64,000 nucleotides of DNA from NCBI GenBank assembly GCA_911728435.2, contig OU452207.1, forward strand, positions 15,091,682 through 15,155,681, given 5' to 3'. Below are positions 46,401 through 57,409 of this stretch, piece after piece. Below the pieces are notes generated by a model. The model saw nothing but the letters and a program-made list of their open reading frames with translations. It was not told where the DNA came from and made no database searches. Numbering within the stretch: position 1 is the stretch's first letter; the number at the start of each line of letters is the position of its first letter. The position numbers and the translations under genes are program-made. The DNA is from Apoderus coryli (lineage: Eukaryota; Arthropoda; Insecta; Coleoptera; Attelabidae).

Positions 46401-46612
46401 AATGGGTTGTCCAGTAGATTATTGTTAAGAAACTACACAAACAGTTCAACCTTGAGGGTAGGAAATGTAGACCACAAACATTACCATCATTTAAATTTCT
46501 AAAGTAGTTTTAAAAAATGTTAATAAATTTAGATTTTTTTATAAAAATTGTACCCTTGTGGTTCTCTGTCTGCCTCTAAAGTTTCCGCTTGCGAAACTGG
46601 ACCACCCTGTAT

Positions 46613-46904
46613 ATTCATTTTAATTTACTGATATAATTAATTAATTATAAAGATTTATGGATGATATCGGCAACATGGTTTATAGAGGTATTCTATAATA
46701 GCATTAGCAAGTGAAAGAAAATAAGAAAGACGCGAGCGTGTTAGAATCAAGTTCGATCGTATGTATTTATATCTGAAATTGGGTACCGTTGCCGTTATTA
46801 TTACAAAACAATCTTAAACTGGGAAGCACATTTCTAGCTAGTATTACATTATATACCTAAAGAAATGTATTAGAAGGAGGAGAAGGAGCTCCATTTTATT
46901 ATTT
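46613..46904. other. Spacer, no gene seen
   Basis: AT-rich, with a small GAAGGAGGAGAAGGAG purine run at about 46873. Confidence 0.4.
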
Positions 46905-48235
46905 CCTACAAGAAATCCCTTGTGGGATTTCCCAGTCGCCTTGTGGTAGTCTTATCTATTACAAAAGTCATTGAGGGTTGTAAAAAAAATAAAAAAAAAA
47001 TAAAAAATTTTAATAATATAGGTTCCAACTAAAAATACAAAAACATTTTTGAGTTACCCCGTAGAACACATGTTTAACCAGCCTGTGCAATAATTTCATA
47101 AACCAATTTAAAAAACTAAAAAAATTTGAAAGTTTGTCTATCTATTACGTTCTACCGTGGCCCGTAGATCACCTCTTGGAAGAAATCTTGAATTGAAATC
47201 AAAAAATTACTGAAAATATTACTTTTTTGTCCTCAATAAAATAAATAAATAAATTTTTTACTCACCGCATATATAAATTTAAAGTGCTTATGCTAAAAAT
47301 GTATGAGACACCATTCTAACAAACTAAAAAAATTCATTTTTTTTCTATTTATTAGGTCCTGCCGTGTCTAAAAGGCTTTTGAGTTACCTCGTATATAACC
47401 TCTACGAGCTTATAGTTTCACCTCTAAAAAATCTTGAATTGAAATCTAAAAAAATAAAAAAAATACTGAAAATATTACTTTTCTGTCCTTAAAAAAATAA
47501 ACAAATACATTTTTGACTCACCCCGTATATAAATTTAAAGTGTATGCTAAAAATCTCTAAACACTTAAAATTTATTTGATTGAAATCTGGAAAATTTGTT
47601 AAATGTCGGCTAATTAATGTTTTTTTTTTTTGCATCACCTTGTACATGCTGCTTATTAATTAATGTTGTTATAATCTGATAAATACTTAATTTAAATAAT
47701 AAATCCATTTGTCAAATTCAATAACCTTATAAAATTTTATACTAAATACCTACTATAAATATATTAGATAGGTATTTTAAATCTGCTAGCCTAAAAATGG
47801 CTGCCTATAATATGATTATCATCATAGGTGACGTTATTTTTTAGAACTACCATATCTCTCTATTTGAAACTCGTTGGTGTTAAATTAACGTTAACGTTAA
47901 TAGCGGCGGACGTTATTTTTTAGGACTACCATATCTCTCTATTATGGTTCATTGGTAGTTGACACCTCTAGTTTCACGTCATAATTTGGTTTTGGTAATA
48001 AGTTTTTGCTAACACAACAGACAAATTGCTTGTGTCAAATAGTTTCTTTGTTTACATTAATAGCCTAACAGTTTTCGAAATTATTTTCATGTTTAAGATC
48101 AATTCCTATCAACCTGTTGTATATTGCATTGTTATAATTTTTCCATATAGTTGTAGTAAATTTAAAAGGTGTCATTGTGTATTTGAAGTAATTTTAGTGA
48201 GAAATTGTGGACATACAGGCGTTTGTTTAAAATTT
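46905..48235 (-). repeat. Copy B of the hairpin-ended repeat, inverted, with internal tandem duplications
   Basis: It starts at the hairpin GAAATCCC-TTGT-GGGATTTC (46912-46931) and runs as the reverse complement of copy A to the ATAGTTGTAGTAAATTTA block (about 48150). Compared with A, it carries a second copy of a roughly 246-bp unit (AAATCTTGAATTGAAATC at 47183 and 47429) and a second copy of the CCATATCTCTCTATT block (47850 and 47928). No coding content. Confidence 0.65.
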
Positions 48236-49139
48236 TGTTGACTAGAAAGTGACCAACAACGAAGCTCTGCTCAGCGAAGATCTGGGTTTGATTGTGAACA
48301 GTGAATGGCGACATAGACAAAAGCATGATTTGTTGTTAGAAATTATGAAATTTTGTTCGGCTTATTATTATAATTTAAGTGTGTGTAGGTTATACCTATT
48401 AATTTACCAATGTTTTTAAAATGTGTGGAAAAACCAGAAGAATCCACTGTCCTTAAAGTCGCCCGTAGCCCAAATTTAGTTTATTAATATTATTAAATTA
48501 TCTACCTAACACAAAACTGTATTGTTTGTATTCGTAGTTTAAGGAATTTTAATTATTGTGTATTTTGAAATAGAAACATTAAGCAAGTAAGCGTAGTTAT
48601 AGGTACGTGATTTTCTAGGTATAAGATAAGTAAGTAGCAAATTAATTTTACTATAGGTAATTCCTTCTATGGATACCGATAGGTATGTGGCTACTTGTTT
48701 ACAAAATCACATATCTATATTTAGTTTCATTGAAAGTTTTTAATATACCTACTACTTAGAATTTTTGTAACAAAAACAGTAATCAAAGAACTGATTCGGT
48801 ATCAAAAGATTAAAACTAAATGTAAGTATTTTAGATTAATTTGTGACATCATCCTATACAAATGTTAGAACTCAGATCAGCTGTGAAATATTTTGGGGCA
48901 CACATTGTTCGACTCTAATCTCACACACTTTTTTTGTTGTGTAAAAGGAACGTGCGTTTAAAATAGGTGAGTGAAAATTGCTATTCCTCGTTGTTGTGAA
49001 ATGAGATTTAAAGATTAATACTGGTTCAACGCAGTTTACGTTATTCTTTGATACGATTGTGACTAGAAATATACGAAATTGCTTCTCCCATATGTTTTTC
49101 TAAGAATATAGTCATGAAAATGGTTTTCAAAAAAATCGA
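48236..49139. other. Unannotated spacer
   Basis: No gene or element end recognised. Confidence 0.4.
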
Positions 49140-49551
49140 CAAGTTCCAATATAGTTCACACCTCTAGTTTCACGTCATAATTTGGTTTTGGTAAGATGTT
49201 TTTTCTGAAACGACAGACAAATTGCTTGTGTCAAATAGTTTATTATTATTTTCTTTGTATACATTAATAGTCTAAAAGTTTTCGGCATTATTTCTATCAA
49301 CCTGTTGTATATTGTAGTGTTATAAAATGGGTATTCCATATAGTTGTAGTAAATTTAGAAGTTGTCATTGAGTATTTGGAGGATATTACTGAAAAAGTGT
49401 TAATAACCTAAAGTGCCAGTGTCAGAGAGCCGTCAGATGGATGGATGTGATCATATGTTTGTCAATAACCTAAGGCAGATGGATGGGAAATAGTTGATAT
49501 CTCCCTCTGCGTCGCACACAAAATGAACTTTTGTAGATGTAATTAAATTAA

Positions 49552-50014
49552 ATAAAAGAAAACAAACAAAAACTTTCAAAGTCAACTCCACAAAATCTTT
49601 AATTTAGTAATGAAAAAGGAAACTAGTTTCGGCTCAACAAGCCATCATCAGTCCTACAATAAAGATAAAAACGAACGCATAAGAGAAAAAAATAAATAAA
49701 TAAAACGTACAACGGGCTACAAAACTATACATAAGTTCATAAGGTAAAAAACTTACCATTCTTACAAAAACATCCGTGTAGAAAAAACATCAAACATGAA
49801 TATGAATATGACATTACACGAAAACAAACACCTATGTTGAGTAAATAAATAAAATAAGAATTTTAATGCATCCAAAGCCAGATTCAAATATATCAAAAGG
49901 AAAAAACGAAAAACGTTTAACCTTTTTCTATAAGTACAGTATGTCCAAAAAGAATTGAATTGAACTGGACTGGACTGAAATTCTAAAGAATCGTAAAAAT
50001 AGTAAATTTAAATG
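49552..50014 (-). mobile_element. Penelope-like or retrozyme-like insertion containing a hammerhead ribozyme
   Basis: This 463-bp insert interrupts copy C and is flanked by AATTAA on both sides. It has no protein-coding frame of note. Its diagnostic content is a hammerhead ribozyme motif on the minus strand near its left end. Such minimal type I hammerheads are known in Penelope-like elements and in small non-autonomous retrozymes; which of the two this is cannot be told without reference sequences. Confidence 0.65.
49617..49655 (-). ncRNA. Minimal type I hammerhead ribozyme
   Basis: Read on the minus strand: AGGA (stem I 5') - CUGAUGA core (49651-49645) - U - GGCU/AGCC stem II with a UGUUG loop - GAA core - ACUAGU as a tiny stem III - U at the cleavage position - UCCU (stem I 3', 49620-49617). 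AGGA and UCCU pair perfectly, and all conserved core bases are present. Stem III is the palindrome ACUAGU, so activity would probably need a dimer, as proposed for Penelope hammerheads. Confidence 0.8.
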
Positions 50015-50210
50015 AATTAATTAATAAAATAGTGTGGCCGCATTACCTTAAAAAGTACCCGTTGGGATGCAGCAAAAAACAAATTTTCCATATAGACAGA
50101 CCTGCTTTAAGTTAAGTCACATAGATAGCGGTCATTTTTTTGCAGATTTTCGACGACAAAGACAGCACTATCAGAAATTATAAGGATTAATTCAGGCATA
50201 TCCAAAGTAT

Positions 50211-50639
50211 ACCTAAATATTTTGGCTACAGTAAAATTTGGGTTGTTTTATATTGTATTTCAGGGTAGAAAAATGCATTTTTTGGGTTTTTGCAAACTTT
50301 AAATCGCTTATATTTCGAAAACTATCAATCCCAAAAACCAAGAAAAAATTGTCCGGCGCAAAAAAATATTTTTATTAATTTCTTAAAAAAATGAATCAAT
50401 TTTGGATCTGGTACAATGTACATTTGTTTAATTAAGTAATTAAGTTTGTATTCCAAAATTCAACAATTTCATGAATAGCAGTTAGATAATTATTTGTTCC
50501 CAGCTGATAGCATGCATCTCCAGAATAAATTTATTAGAATCAAAATCAGAATAATCTCAATAAGTTCTGTAAAACTGTTTTAATTTTTATTTTCTAACGT
50601 TAAGTGAACATGATACCAACGAGTGTTCAGAAATGTTAT
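50211..50639. other. Unannotated spacer
   Basis: AT-rich sequence; no gene seen. Confidence 0.4.
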
Positions 50640-50663
50640 CCATAGGCCAGACCTCCGGTGAAC

Positions 50664-51259
50664 TTACAAATTGACGGTTCGAGAGAATAATAATGTCGAC
50701 CAACGTACTGGAATCATTAGTAACCCTTGTAGGGTCAGTGATAATTTGTCACACACACGCCTCACACCAGGAGAAGCTGTGCTCAATAACTTTGCGTTCA
50801 TATCTCCACCAAATAATACTAATTCATATTCTAAGAGAAAATTCCCGACATAATCCTCCAAACCTTCTAAACAGTTCAGCAAGTTCTCGCTACCAAGGCC
50901 CTCTTACCTGCTATTTTGGTAGAAATCCACAAGTATTCCAGTAATCAACCAGGACTTTCCTCAACCTCAATAATTTGAAACTTTATAGAATTATGTAAGT
51001 AGAAGTCCACACCACCTCCACGTCCAATTCGGTCTTTTCTTATAAGACGAAAGTCTGAAATATTAAATATATCACTCAACATTGAGGGATCGGTCCAAGT
51101 TTCCGATAAGCCCAGAATGTGAAATGAATTGGAGGTAACCCTCTCTGAAAACTTGTCAAAACCCGTCCACAGAGACCTAACATTAAAATGTGCAAAGTTA
51201 ACCGTGTCATGCTTATCCTTCATATATAAGATTAATATAAAAGTCGCACTCTTACACAC
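50664..51259 (-). pseudogene. LINE-6 endonuclease fragment (inverted)
   Basis: Minus-strand frames give NFAHFNVRSLWTGFDKF, ILGLSETWTDPS, RKDRIGRGGGVDFYL (50945-51259) and, after a frame break, LVLFGGDMNAKLL (50664-50882). This is the N-terminal half of the apurinic-type endonuclease; the SDH end is missing. Closest match in the window is LINE-4. Confidence 0.7.
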
Positions 51260-51439
51260 TCATACATTTCCATAACATTTTAATGCATTATAAAAAAGGC
51301 AAAACATAAATAACCAATCATCTTATACTAATGTACCACTTAATCTGAAAACAATACGGATTATAAATTCGAATCACTATTAATTTTAATTTGTTGGCTA
51401 TTATCAGGACCTGAGGAGAATACATCAAATATCGCGTGA

Positions 51440-52129
51440 TCATTTGTTAAAATTAAACACGAATAAAACCGTTTGTATGCTGTTTTGTGGCGATAATGTG
51501 AGAAATCAAATTCAACAAAATGCCATTGAATTGGATGGAGACATTTTGGTTTTCCAGGAAGGAGCAAAGAACTTGGGACTTGTTCTGGATCACAAGTTGC
51601 GATTCAAGGACCATATAACATCAAAACTTAAAATCGGATATGGAATGTTAAACAAATTATACCCTCACCGACATTCGTTAAATGTAACCTTGAAGATTCG
51701 TATGTGTGATGCTCTTGTCTTATCGTACTTAAACTACTGTGACAGCATCTACGGTCCTTGTCTTGATAGTGTGGACAGAGGGAGAGTTCAGAAGTTGCAG
51801 AACTCTTGCTTGCGGTTCATATTTGGCATTCGCAGAAGACATCGCATATCTCACAAACTTAAGGAGGCAGGTTGCCTGAATATGTATAACAGACGCATTC
51901 ACCATTCAACATGATTCTTTTACAAAATAATAAAATATAAAACCCCTCCTTATCTGGTTAATAGAATGGTGTATAGAACTGATGTGCATAATCTAAACAT
52001 CAGACGTAAAAGTCTAATAACAGTCCTTGTTCATAAAAAGGAAATATTTAAAAGATCGTTCTCTTATAATGTCGCCACGCTAGTTAACCGGTTTGTGATT
52101 AAGGATTTCTCTCAGAGTTTGCATGTGTT
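51440..52129 (+). pseudogene. LINE-6 RT C-terminal fragment
   Basis: The frame 51444-51914 (LKLNTNKTVCMLFCG, KNLGLVLDHKLRFKDHI, CDALVLSYLNYCDSIYGPCL, LQNSCLRFIFGIR) and, after a stop at 51912, 51966-52129 (KRSFSYNVATLVNRF) form the RT thumb and C-terminus. The active-site box is not included. The coding sequence is cut at 52129 by the gypsy-3 LTR and resumes at 56124 with CGTTTAGGCATTTC-type sequence (AFRHFIWAFC). Confidence 0.75.
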
Positions 52130-52323
52130 TGTTGTGTATTCACCCTTAGATTATAGTGTGTAGCAACCGTAAGATAAGAGATATGACAGACATTCAGAAA
52201 GTGAGGTTAATCACGTTTGAAAAACATTATACAACGTATTGTTAATCATAGTCTTATTAATAAATACTTTAAGATTGCGGTGCACTCATTATTAATTGAC
52301 GAACCCCAACAAAGAATATTAAA
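52130..52323 (+). repeat. 5' LTR of gypsy-3
   Basis: Starts TGTTGTGTATTC and ends AATATTAAA, so it lacks the usual CA end; both copies and the GTGTT duplication fix the borders. Confidence 0.85.
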
Positions 52324-52337
52324 TTGGCGACGAGGAG
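52324..52337 (+). other. Gypsy-3 primer-binding site
   Basis: TTGGCGACGAGGAG directly follows the LTR, resembling the gypsy-1 site. Confidence 0.6.
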
Positions 52338-52349
52338 TTGAAATTGAAA

Positions 52350-53504
52350 ATGAGTGAAATAGGCCGCATAAAAGAATTTGATTCTTCTAAAGAATCATTT
52401 GTGACGTACATTAAAAGGTTAAAATTGTATTTTATGGTTAATGGGACTGTAGAAGATAAAAAGAAAGACATATTTTTATTATAAATTGGGTCTAAAGTAT
52501 ATGAAATACTGACTAACTTAGCTATGCCGAGACAACCGGAAGAATTGAGTTTCATCGAAATTGAACAAATGTTACTATCGTACTTTCAGCCAGCTAAATT
52601 AGAGATAGTAGAACGGTTTCAGTTCTCAAAAAGGGACCAAAAAGAGTCAGAATCGGTAAATGAATATGCTGTTGAACTGAAGAAAATGGCAATATCTTGT
52701 AATTTTGGTGCGTTTCTCAACGAGGCTCTGCGAGACAGAATTGTATCGGGGCTTAAAAATGACCGTATTCAAAGGGAAATATTGGTTAAAAACAGAACGT
52801 TTGATGAAGCCTTAAAGTTAGCTGTTAGCCTGGAGCTGGTAGAGAAAGAAGCTAAAGAAATGCAAGTACAAGAAGTGAATTTTGCGAGAAGAGAAAAACA
52901 TGGACATGACAAAACTAGTAAGTGGACAAATAATAACGAAAACAGAAAGAAATCGATGCAAAATAAGGAAGTTTGGAACTGTTGTGGAAAACATCACCCA
53001 GGGAAGTGTAAATATCTGGACTATTCATGCAAAAAGTGTGGGAAAAAAGGACATTTGATGAGAATATGCAAGGTAACGGGTAAATCGGTACATTACACTG
53101 AAGAAGAAAGCAACGAAACAGCGGGAGATGAAGATAACGGTAATGTAAATGATGAAAAACTATTTTATGCCATGGACTATGATGTAAGTGTAAATCCTTT
53201 TTTAATTAAGCTTAAAATGGCTTCAAAATATGTTAATATGGAAGTAGACACTGGGGCATCTGTATCTTTAATAAGTGATAAACATTATAATGACTATTTT
53301 GCAGATTTTGAGATATATAAGTCTGACACTAAACTGTATACATTTTCAGGGTTAAATTTGTTGGTTATAGGAAAAATTTATGTTCCAGTAGAATATAAGA
53401 ACGTGAAAAAAGAGTTAAGCTTATTAGTTGTAGAGAGTAAAAGCATGCGTGCACCTATGTTGTTAGGTAGAAACTGCATGCGTGAATTAAACTTGAAATT
53501 TTAA
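52350..53504 (+). pseudogene. Gypsy-3 gag-protease with one stop codon
   Basis: ATG at 52350; codon 45 is TAA (52482-52484), after which the same frame is open to 53504. Capsid-like helices (EYAVELKKMAISCNFG) are followed by two knuckles, the first (CCGKHHPGKC) missing the CxxC spacing and the second (CKKCGKKGHLMRIC) standard. The aspartic protease has VDTGASVSLIS and the flap-like LLGRNCM end. Gag and protease share a frame, as in many insect gypsies. Confidence 0.75.
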
Positions 53505-54770
53505 ATTTTAAATAAGCTCACAACTAATGAAGCTAACTTTGGAGAAATCGACAAATTAATTAATGAATATTCAAAACAATTTAGAGTTTTCGATAACAAC
53601 AATGGTAAATTTAGTAATTTTAAGGTAGAAATTGTACTAGAGGGTAATCCGACACCTGTGTTTTGTAAGGCACGTCCCGTACCTTATTCTTTGACAACGT
53701 AATTTGTTATATCGATGATATTCTTATTTGGGGAGATGATTTTGAGCAATGTAAAAATACTGTAGAAATAGTTTTAGGTAGGCTAAGCAAAGCAAATTTA
53801 AAAGTTAGCATTGGAAAATGCAAGTTTTTTAAGAATAAAGTTGATTATTTAGGTGTATCTATTTCAGAACAAGGTATTCAACCTACTAAGAAGGGAATTG
53901 ATGCTATTGTTAATGCACCTAAACCTCATGATTTAACGACACTAAGATCATTTTTAGGTTTACTAAACTTTTATGGTAAATTCATACCAACATTATCAAC
54001 AGTTTTGAGACCTTTTCACGAGTTACTAGAGAAAGATAAACCATGGATTTGGACACAGGAATGTGATCAATGTTTTGACAAATGTAAATAATTGTTAGGT
54101 GAAAGTAACGTTTTGATTTATTGTGACCCTTCGAAACCTTTGATCTTGACATGCGATGCATCACAATACGGAGTAGGAGCTGTTTAGTCTCATGAAATTG
54201 ATGGTATTGAACGTCCAATTTGTTTTGCCTCGCGTACTTTAAATAAAGCTGAAAGAGGTTATTCTCAATTAGAAAAGGAAGCTTTAAGTATTATATTCGG
54301 TATAAAGAAATTCCATTTATATTTGTATGGTCGGAAATTTCTTATAAATACGGATCATCAGCCTCTTCAATCGATTTTCCATTCAAATAAAGCTATTCCA
54401 ACATTATCAGCGGCGCGAATTCAGCGTTGGTCATTATTGTTAGCTTCTTATGATATTAAATATAAATCTGGTAAAACCATATCGCACGCAGATGCATTAT
54501 CCAGATTACCATTACCCTGTACAGAAGAATCTGAAGCTGAAATTAATTATTTTTCTTGTGTTAATGAAGAACCGCTTTGTTCTATTGGTACAGCGTATCA
54601 TACCTCTAAAGATATTGTCTTGTCAAAAGTTTATGAATGTTGCTAAAATGGTTGGCCTACTACAAATACTGATAAATCACTAACTTCATATTGGGTTAGG
54701 AAAAATGAAATTAGTTTAGATAAGGGTTGTATTCTTTGGGGAAGGCGCGTAATAATTCCAAAAGATTTAG
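53505..54770 (+). pseudogene. Gypsy-3 RT/RNase H with a large internal deletion
   Basis: Pre-RT sequence (ARPVPYSL, about 53690) jumps directly to the active-site region (a YIDDILIWG-like stretch, about 53710), deleting the fingers and most of the palm, roughly 130 codons. KCKFFKNKVDYLG, RSFLGLLNFYGKFIP and RNase H (LTCDASQYGVGAV, KEALSIIFGIKKF, INTDHQPLQS) follow. Stops occur at about 54089 and 54187. The remaining frame 54323-54646 is clean. Confidence 0.75.
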
Positions 54771-55902
54771 GCTTCAAATTTTAAATTTACTTCATGAACA
54801 ACATCCCGGAATTGTCAGAAGTAAAATGTTAGCTCGTAGTTTACTGTGGTGGCCTTGTTTCGATAATGATTTAGAGAATTTTATAAAAAAATGTGATATT
54901 TGTCAGAAATCAGGCAATTCAAAGTCTGAACCTGAGGTAAATTGGCCAAGTTGTTCACGTATATTTGAACGTATCCTCATTGATTTTGCTATGAAAAAGG
55001 ATAAAAATTTTCTAGTATTAATTGATGCATACTCCAAGTGGGCAGAGATAATTTATATGCAATCAACTACTTCGGATTCAACTATAAATGCATTAAGAAC
55101 TATATTTTCTAATTTTGGTCTTCCTGAAATTATTGTCTCAGACAATGGACCACAGTTTATTTCTAGTGAATTTTCTAAGTTCTGTAAAATGAATGGCATT
55201 TCTCATATTAAAAGTCCACCATATCATCCCAAATCTAATGGGGCAGCTGAGCGTACTGTGCAAATTTTAAAAAAGTCATTGGGTAAATTAAATCTAGAAC
55301 ATAAGGCTGATCCGATACAACTACAGATTGATAATATATTGTTTGCTTATCGAAATACTCCACAAACATCAACGGGTAAAACACCATCTGAATTGTTTTT
55401 AAATAGAAAACCAAGAACTAGGTTAACTATTTTAAAACAACAATTAAAACGCGGAAAATCTAAAGACTTTATATCTGGTAAAACTTACAATAATGGGGAC
55501 TTAGTTTACGTAAAGACCAAAAAAGGGGAAGAAGAATCTTGGGTAGACGGGAGAGTTATCCATAGAAACAGTAACTATACTTATTTGGTAGAAAGTAAGG
55601 AAAAAGAGTATCTTATTCATGTAGACGACATGAAAACAAGGAGTTCAAATTCAACATCTCAAATGCTCATATCAAACAGACCATTGTTTCTGCCAAGGTA
55701 TGAAGGTTTGTGTGAAAATAATAGTTGTGCTGAAAACACTGTCGAATCCATTCCTTCATCCTTTTCAACAATGCCAGTGATCCCTATAAATCCTGAAACT
55801 CCAAAACTGTCAAAATTTGGAAAATGTAAGACGTTCTGCAATAACTATAAAAAAACCAATCAAACTAGATTTGTAACTGATAAGATTAAAGTACATATAT
55901 AA
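54770..55902 (+). CDS. Gypsy-3 integrase part of pol
   Basis: The frame gives the zinc finger (LLHEQHPGIVRSKML, CDICQKSG) and the catalytic core with D in ILIDFAM, D in IVSDNGPQF and E in SNGAAERTVQ. A C-terminal domain (GDLVYVKTKKGEEESWVDG) precedes the stop at 55902. The frame joins RNase H through a shift near 54760. The integrase itself is open and complete. Confidence 0.8.
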
Positions 55903-55917
55903 ATATTTTAAAAATGT

Positions 55918-55929
55918 AGAAAGGGGAAG
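55918..55929 (+). other. Gypsy-3 polypurine tract
   Basis: AGAAAGGGGAAG immediately before the 3' LTR. Confidence 0.7.
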
Positions 55930-56123
55930 TGTTGTGTATTCACCCTTAGATTATAGTGTGTAGCAACCTTAAGATAAGAGATATGACAGACATTCAGAAA
56001 GTGAGGTTAATCACGTTTGAAAAACATTATACAACGTATTGTTAATCATAGCCTTATTAATAAATACTTTAAGACTGCGGTGCACTCATTATTAATTGAC
56101 GAACCCCAACAAAGAATATTAAA
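55930..56123 (+). repeat. 3' LTR of gypsy-3
   Basis: Same length as the 5' LTR; differences seen at CCGTAAG/CCTTAAG, TAGTCTT/TAGCCTT and AGATTGC/AGACTGC. Confidence 0.85.
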
Positions 56124-56439
56124 GTGTTCAGATCCACGATTAAAAAGACAGCGTTTAGGCATTTCATTTGGGCATTTTGTTTGCACTGTTTTTAACCCAA
56201 CACTTTATTTTTGTATACTTATGTGTTTTAATATTGTATTTATTGTGTAGTACTGATTTTTTTTTGTTATTTTTTATTGTGTATTGTTTCTTGGGCTTCA
56301 ACAGCACTCAACCTAGTTGAGAGGCTGAGATTTCACGCCCTTTAGTTCTAATGGTTGTAATAATACATTTTTTGTACAAATTTATGTAATACCTTTTAGA
56401 ACTAATAAACATATATATTATATTATATATATTATTAGC

Positions 56440-57050
56440 AATAGCAAACAATTTACCACCGACAGACCAACACTGATTTTTTCCATATTTAGCTTTACCT
56501 AATTGCAATAGTTTATATTTATTTCTAGTTAGATCTTCGTAAATTGTAAGATCCCCACAATTTACCTTTCTTTGCCGCGTACACCTGATTTCGTAATATA
56601 TTTCTCACAAAGTTTACCAATATGGCACGAGGCGTGTCCGCCTGTGGCTTCCCATTTCTGAAGGCATAATCAATGTCCTCACTGCCGCATGAGACACCTA
56701 GTTTATTAACATTTAATTAACAATCAGTGATTGTACTACTGTAACCACATCTTCAGCAATACCCTGAAATCTTAGTGAGTTACGTTTAGATGATTGTTCC
56801 AGAAATTCAAAATCTTTTCGTATGCCAGCGATGTCTGTAGTATTTTCGTCTGATATTTTTGCAATGTTCTAATATCCGACAAAGTTGTAATATCCGACAA
56901 AGCTGTATCCAGTTAATTAAATTTTTGTTCGATCTTTTGATCCAATTGATTCACAAAACCGGCACAAATCATTTGAAACATTTGTTACCAAGATTCACTA
57001 GTTAAATTGCTTCTTAAAGTTTCTCTACACATATCAAATCATTTAAGGTA
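56440..57050 (-). pseudogene. LINE ORF1 remnant (RRM type)
   Basis: Minus-strand conceptual translation across several stops gives NSLRFQGIAEDV, DIDYAFRNGKPQADTPRAILV and GKAKYGKNQCWSVGGKLF, matching the order in LINE-4 ORF1 (NTLRFHGI, IESAYRAGK, GKKRYGNNKVWSWNG). It is heavily mutated. It lies between the LINE-6 3' end and the LINE-7 insertion and may be a separate old copy. Confidence 0.6.
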
Positions 57051-57409
57051 GGTAGGTATGTTAATAATACAATTTCACAGGTACCAGTTTTTTTTTTTTT
57101 TTGATTAGGCCAAGGCAGAGAAATCATCATGACACCTAGGGAGTTCCTTACCACTTCCCTAGGTAGTGTGGGACTCTAACCCAAACTAAAACTCTGCCTT
57201 ATCTTTGTAGTATGGCTCGGGAACCCTCCCTTTTCCATGTCCTCGCTTGATTGTCCTCTGTTGCTGTTGTCTTCTGATGTTGATTGTCGTCTGTTGCTGT
57301 TGTCCTCTGTTGGTGGTGCCTAGAAAACACTCTGAACCATACCTTTAGATTAGTATACCTGACCTGAAAGAAATAATATTATGGTGTCCTAATCCTGTGG
57401 ATTCCTTCG

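Larger units (their letters stand above)
41571..46612 (-). mobile_element. Outer Tc1/mariner-like (DUF4817-type) transposon, degraded and doubly invaded
   Basis: Left end (TATGATTATCCAGTTGCG, 41571) and right end (complement of TACAGGGTGGTCCAGTTTCG, ending about 46612) are imperfect inverted repeats. The similarity continues inward for about 90 bp (TTTTTAAACTACTTTAGA block on both sides, about 41640 and 46500). A minus-strand fragment near the right end encodes part of its transposase. A mariner lies inside, and a PIF/Harbinger element lies inside that. Confidence 0.65.
49140..50210 (-). repeat. Copy C (5' half) of the same repeat, inverted and interrupted
   Basis: 49140-49551 and 50015-50210 together are the reverse complement of copy A from about 5640 back to 5072. 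The interruption (49552-50014) is a foreign insert flanked by AATTAA. Copies B and C overlap in the part corresponding to A 5360-5640, so they are separate insertions or a rearranged duplicate. Confidence 0.65.
52130..56123 (+). mobile_element. Gypsy-3: Ty3/gypsy element with short LTRs, internally deleted
   Basis: Two 194-bp LTRs (52130-52323, 55930-56123) are flanked by GTGTT (52125-52129 and 56124-56128). Between them lie a primer-binding site, gag-protease, a fragment of RT, RNase H, integrase and a polypurine tract. LTRs differ at about three sites. RT has lost its central part, and several stops are present. Confidence 0.88.
50640..56430 (+). mobile_element. LINE-6: LINE with inverted 5' half, split by gypsy-3
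   Basis: The left piece (50640-51440) carries endonuclease and the end of ORF1 on the minus strand. The right piece (51440-52129, then 56129-56430) carries the RT C-terminus and 3' end on the plus strand. Both resemble LINE-4. Inverted 5' part plus direct 3' part is the pattern of twin priming. The 3' end has AATAAA (about 56404) and an AT-rich tail. Confidence 0.65.
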
